Source: Dryococelus australis
Taxonomy: Eukaryota; Arthropoda; Insecta; Phasmatodea; Phasmatidae
Length of the DNA stretch: 64,000 nt
Direction: 5' to 3'
Assembly: GCA_029891345.1 (NCBI GenBank)
Contig: CM057005.1
Span: forward strand, 66,845,760 to 66,909,759
The stretch's first letter is position 1. Every line of letters starts with the position of its first letter. The position numbers were made by a program, and so were the translations under genes. Below, one piece after another: positions 47,281-59,249 of the stretch. The notes below the pieces were generated by a model, which was not told where the DNA came from, searched no databases, and saw only the letters and a list, made by a program, of their open reading frames with translations.

Positions 47281-49199
47281 ATAGGTTAGTTAATGAAAGT
47301 TACATGACACACTCAACTGCCTCTAGGAGTTGTTGGCATTATATAGTCAAACTGTATGTGCATGTGTGTAGGAACACCTTGTGTGTGTTCATAAATTATC
47401 CATATTAGTTTATTGCATTGACAAGAAACAAATGCATGTTTTTAAAAATGTTAAAACTGGTTTTATTGTAAGTGGGAAGAATTTCCATTGAAACATGCTT
47501 TGGTTTGCCATTCTTTTGAATATGTTATTGGTTGACGGTACTTGAGGTGTCCAGAGGAAAATGTTATTTTTTGAACTTGAATGACATATCTTACACAAAA
47601 TTAAATTTCAAGTGCCTGCATGTTCAGAGAATGTCTTGATACAGGACATTGTTGCTTAAAATATCTTGAAATAATGGAAAAAATATAGTTCACTGCTTAA
47701 ATGCTTAAATGTATGCAGTCATTCTTTAAATTTAGCAAATCTTGTGTGTGTTACATAATGTCCAGTATTGTAGAGTACTGTATAGGTATGTTTCATAGCT
47801 CTTTTAGAGTAACATGTTAATGAGTCAAATCAAACTGGGTTTAACTCAGGTTGAATTGTAATTTTGAGTCTTCCAACAAACTTTATAAAGGAATTCAATT
47901 TCATATTGCAGTGTTCACTTGAGTTCAAGCTGTACTGATGTAACAAAAGTAGCAGTTTTCATAATTGCATACCAAGTTAATTTATGTTAAAATTCATTTG
48001 CAAGTATTATAATATAATTTTAGCTGCATGCAAAATAATGGATTTAACACAGTTACTGTGTTGTAATGAATAGTCAATAAAATTGTTTTTCTGTGAACTT
48101 CATTTTATTTGCACTATAAATTCAACATGCTGAGTTAATTGGTGCTATGAAAATATTAGAGGGTTAGCAAAAACATTTCACTAGTAGGTTTTTTTTATTA
48201 TAAATTTTTGCACTGTTCAACTGTGTGAAAATAATAATAATAATAATAATTTGAGTTGCCCAATAGCACTTTTTTTTTTCTAAGTTTGTAGGGAAAAATT
48301 TTATTTTGAATACAAAGTCGAATTTTTAAAATATTCTATTCGAATTTTCAAAGCTTTGTCCATCCCTAAAAAAATACAATTAAATAATTTACTTAATATT
48401 GATGAAATTTCACAGCATGTATCACAGACAAGTTTGTGCAGCCATAAAGCATGTAGAAGGAGAGGTTTTGTTTCATTAATTTGATTGCCCTGCTGCAAAA
48501 AAAAAACCTTCACTTTTGTAATTGCTGCTCATCCAGTGTTTCTAGAATAATTTTACTCTGTAGATAAAGTCAACATAAATTCTGCTTCAACGAAATCAAA
48601 ATAAACTAAACAGATTTGCTTTAATTTACAAGGATATATTTCTACTTCAGCCCTAGGTTGTAATTTCCAAGTTTATGTAACACTCTAAAGTGAGCTTTCA
48701 GAACTTTTTACTATGTTAAACTTTCAAGCTGCATAGATGTGTTTTCAATCCCTGTTAATAGGTCTGGTTTTAAATGTTACTTTAAAAAAATATGTGTGAC
48801 TTAAGTGTGAGATTGGAAACTTAGTGTGACTGGAGAGCTTTAAAACTATTAGTTCAGGCAAATATTTGCATTTTCTTGTGTTTAAAAGCACCAAAATATG
48901 TTGTGATAATTTTCCCACTACATTGCCACAGATCATCATTGTAACTATGTATATCTTGCCACTTTGTTTCTCACTATATTTACTAGTGCACAGTTTACAA
49001 GTAGACCTGCATCCCATTATACAACCTCCTGAAAAAAATAATTTGATGTATAATTTGTTTGTTGAACAAGTTAAAAGATTTTCTTATATAGTTTTGTAGT
49101 GCATACAGTACTTTGTGTGTTGAGGTGGGCAAGAAAATTGACCCATGACGTCTTTTTCAATAATGGAGATTAGACGACTTCCACTCCATCCTTAGTTCA
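47281..49199. other. AT-rich intergenic DNA, no gene recognised
   Basis: Contains an AAT trinucleotide array (48229-48250). The open frames here are short, AT-rich and unlike known proteins. Confidence 0.6.
48229..48250. repeat. (AAT)n microsatellite
   Basis: Seven AAT units. Confidence 0.9.
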
Positions 49200-51060
49200 G
49201 TTTAGCCAGGAGACTGAAGTTTGAATTTTAATTTGTCCCGACGTAAAGTGAGATTGTACTGTCTGCCTTGCAGATTGTTTTATTCACCGACCCACCATAA
49301 CTGCTTAGATGCAACAAATTCTTTTACTTCCCGCAAAATAGCATTAGTAGTAGGAATATCGTTTGCCTTTGCTTTTCTTCCCGAATTAGTATAAAAGGAG
49401 AGATGGCCCTGGTCTTCAGACCAGTCTCCATTTCTAGCGCCAGTCACTCACAGCCGACTAGATTGAGACCAGTCTTCATTTCCAGCACTTGTTGCTCGGA
49501 TCTGACCAGCCTGCACCCTTTAAGGCTTCACTTATAGTAGCCTTCATTCCCAGCGCTCACCTCTGAGGAATTGACCAGAATATTTTTTGTCTCCAGCCGT
49601 TGCTCGGACACACTACTCTACACTCTGTCTCATCGTTTAAGCTACGCTTACAATAGAGTTGGGTTACGTTAGTTAGGCTCTCTCCCAGCTACGTACCTCG
49701 CTATACCCACTCGCTCTACAGTATACGGACGTATCTGTAATGGACCTACCCCTGATGTCCTTCTCAGGACTCATCCTGTCATGTCCATGCTTAGTGTACC
49801 TAGCTACATGTCAGTTTCACCACGTTACTTCGTTGCACACAATCCACACGTACAACAATGCAAAAGGAGATTGCTTAGACATTCAGCATCACACCCAGCA
49901 TTCCCCTGTTTTATCTCCATTTGCCTCTGCCGATCATCATAGCAGTGTATTCTAGCTTCCCGGCCAGTACAGGAGTTAGAGTGCATTCACCACCTGTTAT
50001 CTTCCCTTGTGGAAATAAAATGTGGGTCGGCTTTCACCTTGAGTTCTTTCCTGTAGATATGGCACCTTTCTGTAGTTACTCTCACCTAACAATACCGCAG
50101 GTGATCACGGGAAATCTACTCAATCGAGCCAAGACACCTACTTTATACGCACTAGCCTAGGCCGCCCTCTCCGCCAACCCCCCGGGGATTGAAGGAAAGG
50201 AGGAGCTATACAGGTACACTGTCCTGAAAACAGCTTGTTGGTTCGGTGTTCGTCGGCCTTTCCACAGCAGTCTCCCCCAAGAGAGTCTGAGTCCCCTGAG
50301 TTGGGAAGCCTGGGACACGGCCACACACCCGTGCGACTTTGGACAGGTGAGGCCTGGCTTCCATCATGTACTGCAGTCTCTGCCAGGCGTTGGAATAAGA
50401 TGTCTGCCAGTCCCCGGCCCGCACGTGATGCTAAATGTAAGTTGCACAAGGAGCCTGCAGTCTTGGTACAGTAGTAGTGGGGTAAGTCCACTTCCCAATG
50501 CCCTATTCCAATCGGAGAAGGCTGAAGGAAAGAGTTCGGCAGAGCCTCTTGTCTTGTGGCCAATCGTACGAGTATCAGCCCTCCCTGGTGTCTTACATAT
50601 CTAGCTTAGAACCCCAAACTCAAGCATCTTCAAGACCCAGTGGAAATCGACATACCCAGAGATCTGTTTGACTCTTCAGTGGCCAACGGCTCGACAGAGT
50701 ACCCTTCATGAGTAGCAGAACATTAGAGCCAACCCGAACAACCACCTACACCAGTCATCGCTTACTTGGTTCCTACCATACTGCGTCCTGCTCCTCCACC
50801 GAAGCCTCTATCCACACCAGCCTACTCCACTGTACCAGTACCTGCACTGGTCAGAACAGACGCCACTCCAGCAACTCGTCGCCCAGGTATTGCCAAGAAA
50901 CGAGTGGCACCCAAGCGTAGAATTGTTCTACCCACACCTGATTTCGTGTCCTGTCACAAAGCCACCCGGCCAGTTCTTTATAACTGGAAGGCCATTAGAA
51001 CTGAAACCCCCTCACATTATAAAAGTGTCTGGCTTAACTGCTAGCTAAAAGGGTGGAGAC
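49200..51060 (+). repeat. Long LTR, copy E of the A-G family (approximate ends)
   Basis: TATAAAAG at 49390-49397, followed by three degenerate GACCAGTCT-CATTTC-AGC repeats (49400-49580). AATAAA lies at 50014-50019, then about 1.05 kb of U5. The U5 encodes VEIDIPRDLF (about 50641-50670), then in the frame 50766-51044 PVPALVRTDATPATRRPG and LPTPDFVSCHKATRPVLYNW. No gag follows, so it is probably a solo LTR. Ends are estimated from loss of GC richness and of family similarity. Confidence 0.6.
50766..51044 (+). CDS. U5 open reading frame of LTR copy E
   Basis: 92 codons, open also upstream through TPVIAYLVPTILRPAPPPKP. Pro/Ala/Thr-rich first half, basic stretch AKKRVAPKRRIV, then TPDFVSCHKATRPVLYNW. 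The last block matches copies A, B and G at DNA and protein level. No known domain. Alternative: conserved LTR sequence without translation. Confidence 0.4.
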   Translation: MVPTILRPAPPPKPLSTPAYSTVPVPALVRTDATPATRRPGIAKKRVAPKRRIVLPTPDFVSCHKATRPVLYNWKAIRTETPSHYKSVWLNC

Positions 51061-51387
51061 AATCTACTAAGTCAGACAAGTGAGTATATATTCCTGGTAC
51101 ATGCATCAAAAATTTTGATTGTTTTCAGAAATAATGTGGCTAGATTGTGAAATCATGGAAATTATTAATTTAATTACTATGGCATGAGTTGTTTCACTTG
51201 TCCTTACATGGATATTGTGTGTAAATTTTAATAACGAAATGTATAATTTATGTTTAGATTTTGTAAAGCAGTAGTTCTATTAAGTGTGCTTGTAAAAGCT
51301 TTGTTTGTATGAAAACTATGGAGAAATACAAATGGGGATTTTAATGTAAACGTTTTTGTGTTTTATTGGTTTGTTCACCTAATCTCC

Positions 51388-51486
<99 letters not shown>

Positions 51487-52149
51487 CTGTTTTATAACAA
51501 ACATTAAATGACAGGAAGGAGGGGTCTCTGTCATTCAAGCAATAAATATCATTGAAAAAGGAATGTCTGTAATCTTGCAAAGAAAAAAATGGTAATTATA
51601 TGTTTGCTCACACTTTAGAAACCTAACATGCATTGTTGCAGTTTGTTGCAGCATTCTCTTGCATATACCTCAAAACTGCCTTTGGTGTTGTAAATTTTTT
51701 TTTATTTTTCCCATGAAATCTGTAACACATTTAAAACAAAAGGAATTAAATTATTATCAAAGTTTGTCAGTATTTAGAAAATGTATATATATATTGAAGC
51801 TGGTTTTCTTTCCATGATAAAGATTTTCAGACAGTAGAAACTTTGCAATGTATTTTTTATTATCCTTTACTTATGAAAGTGGCTCATTCTGAGGAAACAT
51901 AAGTTTTACACTTTCTATGCTCTTTCAGTTGTGAAGGATGTACCAAAAATAATTTTAATATTATGTCATGTCACAACTGGGTAGGTAATAATATTATTAT
52001 GGTGTCAAACGTAATGTCTAGTTTTGCAGCAAGGAACAAAGAAAAAATTGAAATTGAAAGGCAAAAATCTTACCTAGAATCAATTTGTTTTCATTACTTC
52101 TTGAATAATGTAAATCAAATCAAAAATTCTTCACTTTGACGTGTGATGC
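51061..52149. other. AT-rich spacer with long TA microsatellite
   Basis: No gene; dominated by the TA array at 51391-51483. Confidence 0.7.
51391..51483. repeat. (TA)n microsatellite, 93 bp
   Basis: Uninterrupted TA array. Confidence 0.98.
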
Positions 52150-53770
52150 TCTTCGCAGCTATGATGCGTACCTGACTTAGCCTCATCTGAGCGCAGTTTC
52201 ATTTTGCTAGGAAAGTAGTTTTAAACAGTACTAGAAGAAGGTAGTCACATGCCTACAGGGTACTTTATCGCATTGAGGAGCCTGCCGCATCAGTGATTCT
52301 CCATGCAACAGAGATGCTAGTAGATGACACCAGCAGAGATTGAGGGGTGGATCTTATCTCCCTCTTCACCCCTTGCCTCCTCTCCAGCAGTCAACCAGTA
52401 CATAGGGCCCTGCGAGACCTGCAGAAGGCAGTCTGTTTCTCCTCCACTGCTCTGTACAGGGATGGAGAACGCCACCAGCGTTCACACTCTCTAGTACGCC
52501 TTGCTGATTCCAATGCTCTCTTAAGGGCCCGGATGAAACCTACTTTTGGCGTCAAACCCACCAGAAGCATCTTCTGCGCCTGTGGCAACATCCTTCAGAC
52601 CTGGACTCCACACAAACAGCTCCTTCTGCGCTACCCTCTGGTAATGGTCGTCAACTGTCCCTTCAGGACTACTACTCCTGCCTTACTGGATGGTAACAGT
52701 AATCCTTACTACTACCCTTCTGGTAGCAGTTACAAACAGTCGCTTCAGGACAGCACAGACATATAGTTAAGGAAAGTTGTAGTTAACTGCTTAGCAGTGT
52801 TATCTCCTTCCCAGTAGGTTAGAACTAGGTCGCCCCTGGCTATATGCAGGTTTAACTTCCATATCAATTCCAAGTTAATTTTAGAAGTTGGTACAGGCCA
52901 CTGTGTATATTCTTACTGAATATATATGTGGTCTACACTTACTTCTGGGTACTGATTTTTGAGTGTCACTGTTAACCTCCCATTGAAACCAGCCCACTAA
53001 AGTGAAGCCGGAAGACCTAACTAACCAAAGCAATATAACACGCCCATTAGACTGCCACTCATGCTGTGCCCCAGAGTATAGTACGGTAGAGACTCAACCA
53101 TTAACACCACCTCCATTTTGTGGCTAGCCATCCAGGCCGACCTATACTCCGCCACTGCTCTCTATGGGGCCGGAAAGGAGTAAGTGTTGGTTCTGGGGGA
53201 CTGAACCCTGTCAGTACACCCAAGTGCCGTGATGTACAGTCTGTGCCAACCCACAACTCTCCACCGTACTCTACGGGGTCGGACGAAAGGAGTATGGGGT
53301 ATAAATATTGCCTGTGTGGCTGCGGCCCTTGGCAGAACACATTGGAGAGTTAAAGTCACCAGCTTCACTTTTGCGAGACTGTAATTTGTACCTTCTCCTA
53401 TGCTGTACACCCAGAAGGGTGGTGTATGCCTTCAGAAATAACCTGAATTGTGGTCTAATTCCTCTTGCACTTGGCAATACATCCCTGTGGGACAGTTCAC
53501 ACCGCTCACGCACTGGAGAGGCCTCACCTCCCAGTGCCACCCCAGCCATTCTTTCTCCCTCTCATCAAGACCGCTGGTTCACCATACCCCCTGGTCGAGG
53601 CTATCTACAGAGAGGAACCACCTCTGGGCATAGCTAACCCTTGGTTCGGGGTCAGCAGCACACCATGTCCCGGTGGGACTCGCAGCAGTCACCTGCCTTC
53701 ATAGCATCTGGGGTAGCAACATCCAAGAAGCAGCAATCAGCTAGGTAAACCCATTGTTAAGGGCCAGCCC
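52150..53770 (+). repeat. Long LTR, copy F of the A-G family (approximate ends)
   Basis: Family landmarks on the + strand: AACTTCCATAT block (about 52855), degenerate poly(A) region TGAATATATATGTGG (about 52917-52931), CACGCCCATTAGACTGCCACT (about 53040-53060). The frame 53465-53704 ends PYPLVEAIYREEPPLGIANPWF, the first U5 block. A further block reads RRAVIVVRLVRLSPRL downstream of 53770, where copy D's gag begins on the other strand. A 139-codon open frame (52347-52766) precedes these and matches nothing I know. No TATA box is clear. Confidence 0.5.
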
Positions 53771-53779
53771 ATTCGCCGG

Positions 53780-55091
53780 GCTGTGATAGTAGTTCGGCTG
53801 GTGCGATTATCTCCTCGGCTGATGGCACTGGAGTCAGAGGCCCATGGGTGACCTCTGTCTCGATGACCGGACTTCTGGGCATATCCTATTGTCCAAGAAG
53901 TTGTGTCCAGGTATCTGTCTAGGCATCTAGCAACAACATGACCTTGGTGGCCATCTGGGGCAGTGGTATGACCACTTCGCCTACCACCTCAGTGGATGGT
54001 GCCCGAGTCAGAGGCCCATAGGGAACCTCCGTCTCGATGGCGGAGCTGTTTTCTAGTTCGTCAATCAGACTGGATTGGTGTCTTTTCTGGCGAAGTGACT
54101 TCGAGAAGACTTCACCAGGAGATTTCAATTGTGCTTGGTGTCATTCCTCCTCAGGCGGCGACATTCTGAATGTATTCTGTGGGAGCATTCAGCTGCTCGT
54201 CATTTAAGAAATTCCACTGGGGCTGGAATGTAAAAAACTAGCCCCCTGCCTGGGGCCAGCCTGAGCCTCAAGCTCTCTGGGAGGAGGTAGCCGGTCTTCT
54301 AGAAGGGCTTCCTGTGCTGAGTCGTCTATATCGGCTCTGTCTCCCTCGCCCACTCTATTAATTCCATTACCATCTGTGGTTTCGGGCTTTCTAAGAAATT
54401 CCTGAGCTTCGCTAGGAGTAATCTGGTAATGTTGTGTACGTTAACTCTCTCCGAACTTCATTTCAGGGAAAAGATATTAGTATATTTGTAACTTCTGGCA
54501 TATTAATATCCCAGCCTCCTCGTTGATGGTCTAGGTACAGCTATGAAAATCGGTGGTGAGGTTGGCTAGCATTTCTTCCCCAGTGGACTGGGCGGGGAGG
54601 CGGCACTTAGTTGTCCCTACTCGGTGATAAATTCACCATATTTTTGCCATCACTCGAGGGCTTTGCCTTTGAGTTTAGCTTGCGCCCTGCTGACCCATTG
54701 TTTCTGCTGAATTTCATTGCCACAAAATTTTTTTTCGCAATCGGTGGTGAATGCGAACAGGTCCTCGTGGGGACATGAGGATTGTGGGGGAATGGTTCTG
54801 AACACAGGATGCAGCGGACTACGTTAATACCATGTCCTAGGCATGTCACCCAGCTGCAAAAAGCTGTCTGTCTAGTGCGGCATTCCTCGCATAAAAATTC
54901 AAGACTGCCTGTGTACTACATTTCATGCCGGCCAAACCCAGGCAGGTGTAATGAAATTTATGCTGACAATGCACACATTCTGTACTGTAAGTCACAGTGC
55001 CGGGGCAGTTGGGTTTATGGCAATGCTCAATAATGACTTCGGCCATGGTTAGTTTGGCTTGCTCTGGCTCGTTCACTTCTGTGTCCGACAT
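53780..55091 (-). pseudogene. gag: Gag remnant of LTR element D with two zinc-binding modules
   Basis: Follows the D primer site on the - strand. The first frame (55091-54846) has EHCHKPNC, then TECVHCQHKFHYTCLGLAGM: C-x2-C-x4-H-x2-C as in PHD/RING-like treble-clef fingers. A frameshift leads to INVVRCILCSEPF with a degenerate H..C part (54849-54607). Element G carries the same pair. Further downstream is a 58-residue tandem repeat (174 bp; starts near 54050 and 53876 on the sense strand): AIETEVPYGPLTRAPSTE and VIETEVTHGPLTPVPSAE. Several stops; pol is absent before copy F, so the element is truncated. Confidence 0.6.
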
Positions 55092-55231
55092 AGTGACTAG
55101 GTTTCTTGACCTTCATGAGGTGTTGTAAATCTCCCTGAAGTCTGGTTTGTTGGTGATTAGTTCCCGACTAGGTCACAGGCTCGGGGTCGCACTGGCATAG
55201 TTCTGCTTAACTTTCCTGGTTAAGCACAAGA

Positions 55232-55249
55232 ATCCCACATTGGGCGCCA
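55232..55249 (-). promoter_or_regulatory. Primer-binding site of element D
   Basis: Sense strand TGGCGCCCAATGTGGGAT, close to the complement of the 3' end of animal tRNA-Lys, as in many Ty3/gypsy elements. It lies just after the LTR end (AAGAAGTTTCC precedes, similar to AAGAATTTTTC in G). Confidence 0.8.
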
Positions 55250-55254
55250 GGAAA

Positions 55255-56330
55255 CTTCTTGACTCGCGACATCCTTTGACAAAGGGGCACATTACAGCTC
55301 AAGTGTTTTGGTTAGTGTGAGGGCAAACAAACCTGAGTGAGTTAAACTCAGATCACTTAGTGCGAAATAGGAGCCCTACCAGTGTAAAGGACTGGACGTG
55401 TGGCTACCCGGCAATCTTGAGAGTGGTCCCAACCTACGCCTGGTTGAGACCACTCTCACTTTTATACATGGGTGTTTGGTGATCTGTGGTGGTGGCTGAC
55501 CCTGCTGTGGCACTGGTGAAGGTGAGCTGGCGCTGGTACCAGGACCTGATTGGCTGCTGGGTCATCTGGGGCTGGCACTGCTGGTCGTCATGGCTGGTTC
55601 GGTGGGCTGGTGTCCCCTGATCCAGGGGTTGGTGATGCCGAACCTCGCCCCTGATAAAGGCCTGGATAATGGGGTGGATATGTCTTGGTGGGGGATTCAA
55701 ACAAAGCAAGAAGAGGAGCTGGAGGGACTGACCTCCCCAGGCAATGGGTGGCTTGAGCTCATTCCCAGGGACTTAGACTGTCAAGTACAGTTGAGTTGGA
55801 GTTGAGCCCTTGTTTGTACTTAAAGGCGGTAGCAGCCTTTTGTCTCTCTTTTAAATACTACTCCGATGGGAGTAAGGCATGAGGAGAAAGATACACTACT
55901 AGCCCCCCGAAGGTGAAGCAGGCGACGTTCGTCCCTATCTAGGTGTTTTGGGTGTGGTATCCTAAGCGTCAAGCCCTCAGACTCAGGCTAATACTACCTC
56001 CAGCACCAGAAGTGCGATAGATGGAGTATAACCTGGACTGATTGCCTAGCACCAAGAGGGTTAATTTCCTAGTGGTTGTGGCTCTACCTTTCTATACACT
56101 GGTGTGAATAGAATGGGTGGCCGTCTAATATGTATGTTCATGAAGTACGAATATTCCTGAAGGGGAATTCGCAGTCCTGCAGTAGGTTCGGAAACTGGTT
56201 TAGAAAATATTCCACGGTCTCCTGTTGTTCCTTGGCAGACCTGAAGTCTACTGGGAAGGGTTCTAGCGACACATGGAATAATATTCTACAGCAGGGTAAA
56301 AACGTTTATTTCTGTATGTATCGGGTATGG
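55255..56330 (-). repeat. 5' LTR of element D, U5 side
   Basis: AATAAA at 56305-56310 (sense is the - strand), then about 1.05 kb to the primer site. U5 block 1 reads HPIIQAFIRGEV then, in the next frame, FGITNPWIRG (about 55690-55610). Block 2 is degraded but its DNA still ends CCAGTCCTTTACACTGG (about 55376-55392), matching CCAGTTCTTTATAACTGG in copy E. The rest of the LTR (U3 and R) is displaced to 58115-58400 by nested insertions. Confidence 0.65.
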
Positions 56331-58114
56331 TATCGAGCCGATACTTTAGTATCGGTTGTAGACAATGAAATCAGGTTATTACTTTCTTTAGCTACAAAAA
56401 TTGCCGTATTTCGGTTTGTATACTCCGTACATTAAAACAAAAAGAAAAATAAGAACAAATGCCGTATTTACTCGTGTATAGCATACCCTTTTTTCCCCAA
56501 AATAAAGGAAAAAATTTCTGGGGTGCACGCCATACACAGAAGAAAAAGAGGAAGGGGGGAGTGGTAGCCATAAATTGTCCGGGGATCGCAAACCAGAGAG
56601 CTGTGACATGTTTAAGGCCCCCCCCCAAAGTCCTCTTTGTTTCCATGGCAGAGGTTAGCGAGTCATGTTAGTTGAGGATGGTGGGATAAGGGATGAGGAG
56701 ACCCTTTTTTTTTTTATATATAATGGTAGTGTGACATTTCAGCACAGCAAAAAATAGGGCAAAAATAGAGCCGGCCGCTGATAAAAGAAGAAAGGAGAAA
56801 AAATAAAAACGAAGCTGGAAATGTTGAGTAGTAGGAGCCGGAGGTTTCAGGATTTTTTTTTTATTTTGGCTTTTGGCACCCAAGTTATTTAATTAAAAGT
56901 ATTTTCCAAACATCACAATCACCACACATTAATGTAAAAATAATAATTTGTTCCATACTTGCTATCAGGGTGCCACGAATTTTTGGTGCAATTTTATTTT
57001 AAAGAAATTTTTCGCTGGAACTTGTTGCAAAAATAATGGTGCTTGCTATACACGAGTGCACGCTATACATGAGTGCGCGTTATATACGAGTAAATATGGT
57101 ATGCATCGCTCAAAATAGTTGCATCTAACATCACTTGTATTTCAAAGCAAATGGTTTCACCTGAAAAGGTTATGCAAACATTTTAACAAGGAATTATTAT
57201 TTGTAAAGATATTTTCTTTTGTGTTTAAAGGTGGTTTTATCTGGTAAGGTTGGTGTTTCATTGTATCTGGCATAAAATTAACATGACTTTAAAACTTAAT
57301 ATTTATTTGACTCAAAGGGCAGCATCTTCGTGAATTAAATATTATCCCCCAAAAGCATATACTCTACTGCTTGTCAGCAAAAAATTGTTTGAACATCGAG
57401 CAACTTGTATTATAAGTGTCCATTTTCAGTAACTTCTTGCAGGGAAATCGGAGGATTTATACTAATTTATTTCAATAGACATGCATCTTTGAATAAACTG
57501 ATAGTATGTAATATGCCTATTCGACACATTTTGCCTTCTAATAATGGGTAGGTAAGCACCAAGCCAAGTGCAATGTAACTCATGACAGAGAAAATCGGAG
57601 GGCATGGTTTTGAATGATTAATTATTAAAGGCAGTGAAGGAATCAATGATCGCCTCATTTGTTTCTCAAAATTACAAGTTTTCTTTGCAGTAAAATATCA
57701 TTAATTTCTTTAAAAGGCAGACATTTGCCACATTTGCTAGGTGTCACCAACAGGTAGCGGCGTAGAGAGGTCACCCCCCCCCCCCCCAAAAAAAAAAAAC
57801 CGCCCCCTTCTCACGTAAATCAACAAACATGACACTGCCCGATCGAGAATTTCTCCATGTGCTCTTAGCTGACAGTGCACATAGGATATTTTAAAATTTG
57901 ACTTGTATTTGGTGTCATATTATTTGCATTTTCAGAGGGTTTGGAAGTTTCAGGTAAGCTTGCATTTAATGTCGGATTACAATAAATTATATACAGTATT
58001 TTAAGACATTATTTTCTTTATTTAAATGAGTATATGAGAAATGTTTTTATGTATTATTAACAGTAATACTTTTTATAAAAATTCAGTGCGAAGGGCATTG
58101 GTATCGAAGCAACT
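56331..58114. other. Insertions splitting LTR D
   Basis: AT-rich DNA that separates the two parts of LTR D. It includes the MITE at 56462-57099; 57110-58114 shows no gene and a C-run/A-run at 57773-57800. Confidence 0.5.
56462..57099. mobile_element. 638-bp non-autonomous TIR element
   Basis: The left end CCGTATTTACTCGTGTATAGC and right end (complement) CCATATTTACTCGTATATAACG form the inverted repeat. The right subterminal zone holds three degenerate copies of GCTATACACGAGTGCA. No protein coding. Superfamily not assigned; no clean target duplication. Confidence 0.75.
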
Positions 58115-58400
58115 CTAAAACAAAAACACGGTGATTTGTACTACCTCCTATCAAAAAAGAGTTTAACGGAAGCTGGCTATACTTTACAGGTGAAGGTGAC
58201 CTGTTTCTAAGCTGACAAGGTGAGGTGATTATAAAACAACTAGACTTTAACAAAGCTACATGTTATCCTGTAGGGGACCTGGATTTTTCTGAAGGGAACT
58301 AAAGTGTAAAATATTTGACGACTTAAATGTAGGGAGCTTCTGAAGGACGTATGCAAGGTGCAGAAACATCTACGAAGTCTTGGGGATGTATGTGATTGCA
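58115..58400 (-). repeat. Displaced part of LTR D
   Basis: On the plus strand ACACGGTG then TACTACCTCCTA, AGGTGAAGGTGACCTGTTTC and TAAGCTGAC match the same-order blocks in copies A (about 17770-17850) and C (about 44740-44820), which lie just 5' of the poly(A) region in sense. This segment therefore continues copy D beyond the nested insertions. Confidence 0.6.
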
Positions 58401-58631
58401 TTGCAGAGAGAAAAACAAAAAAGAGAAATTCGTTAAATAAGTAAGTTTATGAACATAACGTATAATAAATATTTGATTTTTTTAAATTATTTTTTCAGGT
58501 GCTTAATTTGTAAAATTATGTAAATGTTATTTTCATAATCAGCATTGATAATTTCAAGTAATTAAACGACAATATTGTAAATGTTCTTTCACATAATTAT
58601 GATTGCAGATAATTACACTTCTGGCATATTA

Positions 58632-58899
58632 TTACATCTGAGCAGACATATTCCCTTGTGACTGTGCATAGCAGTGCAGGACATCTGTGATCATGCTCGG
58701 CAAGCGACGCTCTCTGTAAGTGCTGCTCACCAGCACGTTGGCAACGTTGCGCATCTGGGTCTGTTGGTAATACTTCTGGCAAGCATCCAGGCAGTGCCGC
58801 TCCATGTACCGCTGCTGAGAAAAGGGCTTGTTGCACACGGGACAGTGCCACTCCCACTGGTGGTGCTTGCGGGTGCGCTGGTGTGCACGTAGGTTTGAC
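58632..58899 (-). CDS. Terminal exon of a C2H2-type zinc-finger gene
   Basis: On the - strand, acceptor TGTCCTCAG precedes 58899 and the frame runs to TGA/TAA-type stop at 58632-58634 (about 88 codons). It encodes SNLRAHQRTRKHHQWEWHCP: the tail of one finger, then a full one, WHCPVCNKPFSQQRYMERHC followed by LDAC (C-x2-C-x12-H-x4-C, a C2HC variant). A non-finger tail follows, rich in Gln, Arg and Ser. Base composition is GC-rich and codon-like against AT-rich flanks. Upstream exons should lie at higher coordinates but 59250 onward is transposon, so they are beyond the window or lost. Could be a retained fragment of a duplicated gene; I do not name it. Confidence 0.65.
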
Positions 58900-59249
58900 C
58901 TGAGGACACAGATACTCTTAAATGCCATTTAAAATCAATCTCTTGTATATAAGCAATGTCAGCGTGAAGTACATATAAGACAGGAATTGTGTTGTTTGTA
59001 GTGAACGTATTCATCTCGTGTTAAGCCAATCGGTCACTACTCAAAATGAAGTTGATTTTGGGTAAATTTTTTATTTAAGTAGAACCCTGGTTTGACATTG
59101 TTTAAGAGGACAGTAAAATAAAGTGTTATATGCAGGAAGCAGTATTACACTTGCAGGAACACATCAAGTGAGACAAAATTGTAATGTAATAATGTGACAC
59201 ATGACATCGTACCACAGCACACTGCTAGATGCCTCTACAAGTACGAATC
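58900..59249. other. Spacer between zinc-finger exon and LTR G
   Basis: Putative intron side of the zinc-finger gene; nothing else recognised. Confidence 0.5.

Noticed and set aside
51341-51580. 79-codon frame with Ile-Tyr repeats
   Set aside because: Translation of the TA microsatellite.
52347-52766. 139-codon frame as a host gene
   Set aside because: Lies in LTR copy F upstream of the conserved blocks, no known domain and not shared with other copies as far as I can see.
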